Positions 63,283-64,000 of a stretch of 64,000 bases of DNA are shown here, one piece after another; the first letter of the stretch is position 1, and every line of letters starts with the position of its first letter. The stretch spans positions 490,885-554,884 of the forward strand of contig NZ_JASZYR010000003.1 of assembly GCF_030316855.1 (NCBI RefSeq). Direction: 5' to 3'. Position numbers and translations under genes: made by a program. The DNA comes from Variovorax sp. J22P240. Lineage in GTDB: Bacteria; Pseudomonadota; Gammaproteobacteria; Burkholderiales; Burkholderiaceae_C. A model generated the notes under the pieces. It made no database searches, was not told the origin of the DNA, and was given only the letters and a program-made list of their open reading frames with translations.

Positions 63283-63675
63283 CTATCGACCCACCGTCGA
63301 CATCACGGTCGCGCGACACCTGGCCTGCTCGGAAGGATGCAGCAGGCGGCAGTTGGCGAGGGCGCGTTGCTGCATGTCGCTCAGTCGGGGCTGATTGCGC
63401 CGCGGAGGAGGTGCCTGATTCCAGTGACGCGGTGGAGGGCCGTGCCAGTGCTGTTGATGAGGGGGACGGTGCCAGTTCTGGTTGTGATTCCACCGGCGAC
63501 CGGGGCCACGCTGCCAACCCCTTTCCCACATGCAGCGCTCGAAGTTCACGCCTCGCCGGTCGCAAGCCCGGAGGTCGCGATCGAATTGGGGGCTGTTGTG
63601 CCACTGGGCAGAGGCGGACCCGGCGGACATCAGCCCTGCGACCGCGAGGAGGATTGCCGAGATCAGCTTCTTCAT
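63283..63675 (-). CDS. Small exported Trp/Pro/Arg-rich protein
   Basis: Protein of 130 residues with a signal peptide (MKKLISAILLAVAGLMSAGS). The mature part has about four cysteines (RACDRR, ERCMWERG, ANCRLL, ARCRAT) and a Trp/His/Arg/Pro-rich middle (GRRWNHNQNWHRPPHQQHWH). No family is known. It is one more member of the local series of small exported proteins. Confidence 0.65.
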   Translation of the reverse strand: MKKLISAILLAVAGLMSAGSASAQWHNSPQFDRDLRACDRRGVNFERCMWERGWQRGPGRRWNHNQNWHRPPHQQHWHGPPPRHWNQAPPPRRNQPRLSDMQQRALANCRLLHPSEQARCRATVMSTVGR

Positions 63676-63783
63676 GGCACGGAATATTGCACCCGCGCGC
63701 CCATCGCGCAAGGCGGGGCAGCCAATCGCCTCAGCTGTTACGAATGCTGATGAAGGCCGCCGAAGTCAGATGGCCAGTGCCAC

Positions 63784-64000
63784 CTACAGCGTCTTGGTCA
63801 GAGTGAGGATGAAGCGGGTCTTGTTGGGCGAGAAGGTGGTCTGGCCGAAGGTGACGCCGTTGATGTCCACGCCCGGGCTGGAGATCAGGTTGAAGGCGCT
63901 CTGTTCGCTGCCGCCCTGGATCCATCCGCCCAGGGACAGGCCGCTGCCGAAGTCATAGGACACGCCCACGTTGTAGTCCAGGTAGTCCTTGTAGCCCAGG
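63784..64000 (-). CDS. TorF-type outer-membrane protein, C-terminal end (5' beyond window)
   Basis: Last ~71 residues of a larger protein that runs off the window edge. The end (NVGVSYDFGSGLSLGGWIQGG and the final TRFILTLTKTL) matches the C-terminal strands of the TorF/Gcw_chp putative porin family, ending in a hydrophobic residue as outer-membrane barrels do. Nothing upstream can be read here. Confidence 0.8.
   Translation of the reverse strand, partial: LGYKDYLDYNVGVSYDFGSGLSLGGWIQGGSEQSAFNLISSPGVDINGVTFGQTTFSPNKTRFILTLTKTL

Overview
The window is GC-rich DNA with dense genes, many GTG/TTG starts and ATGA/GTGA overlaps. Its content suggests a betaproteobacterium of the Burkholderiales, most likely a Comamonadaceae member close to Variovorax: three Bug (TctC-type) solute receptors in one operon, a TorF-type outer-membrane protein, a ferredoxin-type 2-oxoacid oxidoreductase and the biotin order bioA-F-D-B. 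The taxon is inferred from gene style; no rRNA gene is present. I see no tRNA, CRISPR array, insertion sequence or prophage.

Layout. 1-3190: 2-oxoacid:ferredoxin oxidoreductase (alpha cut by the window edge, beta) and a CBS-domain protein. 3191-5717: a secreted pectate-lyase-10-like lipoprotein with a recognisable promoter flanked by GntR-like palindromes, and a small unknown protein. 5738-8467: VWA membrane protein, EamA permease, bactofilin. 8674-13855: bioA-bioF-bioD-bioB, with a class D (OXA-type) beta-lactamase overlapping the end of bioB. 14283-17310: Fur-box-controlled TonB siderophore receptor and an HU protein. 17641-20483: DUF2092 protein, Gly-rich exported protein and arylsulfatase. 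20512-35345: a minus-strand cassette with a giant VCBS-repeat surface protein, TolC-like channel, HlyD adaptor, GAF-like/HlyD adaptor and M50 metalloprotease fused to an HlyD-like region. It contains no ABC ATPase. Its upstream end is a junction where a sensor-kinase gene loses its C-terminal half and the adhesin loses its N-terminus.

35520-41650: polytopic membrane protein; 1-Cys peroxiredoxin, ETHE1-like/rhodanese protein and tiny lipoprotein operon; acetoacetyl-CoA synthetase with a YbaY-type lipoprotein; small four-helix membrane protein. 41770-43819: MerR regulator and a frameshifted MFS transporter. 43854-49619: small alpha/beta protein, second 1-Cys peroxiredoxin, 8-oxoguanine-deaminase-like amidohydrolase, several unknowns and a CynX/NimT transporter. 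49641-56425: LacI regulator controlling a sugar-acid operon (IlvD/Edd dehydratase, three Bug receptors, RraA-like protein) with a clear promoter and operator. 56566-64000: unknowns, SulP transporter, TPR protein, a set of small exported proteins of unknown function, gamma-glutamylcyclotransferase-like and DHFR-like enzymes, and the end of a TorF porin.

The most unusual parts are the ABC-less M50/HlyD/TolC/adhesin cassette and its truncation junction near 34.23 kb, the OXA-type beta-lactamase coupled to bioB, and the single-base lesion in the MFS gene. All functions are assigned by reading motifs and family resemblance; no database search was run.
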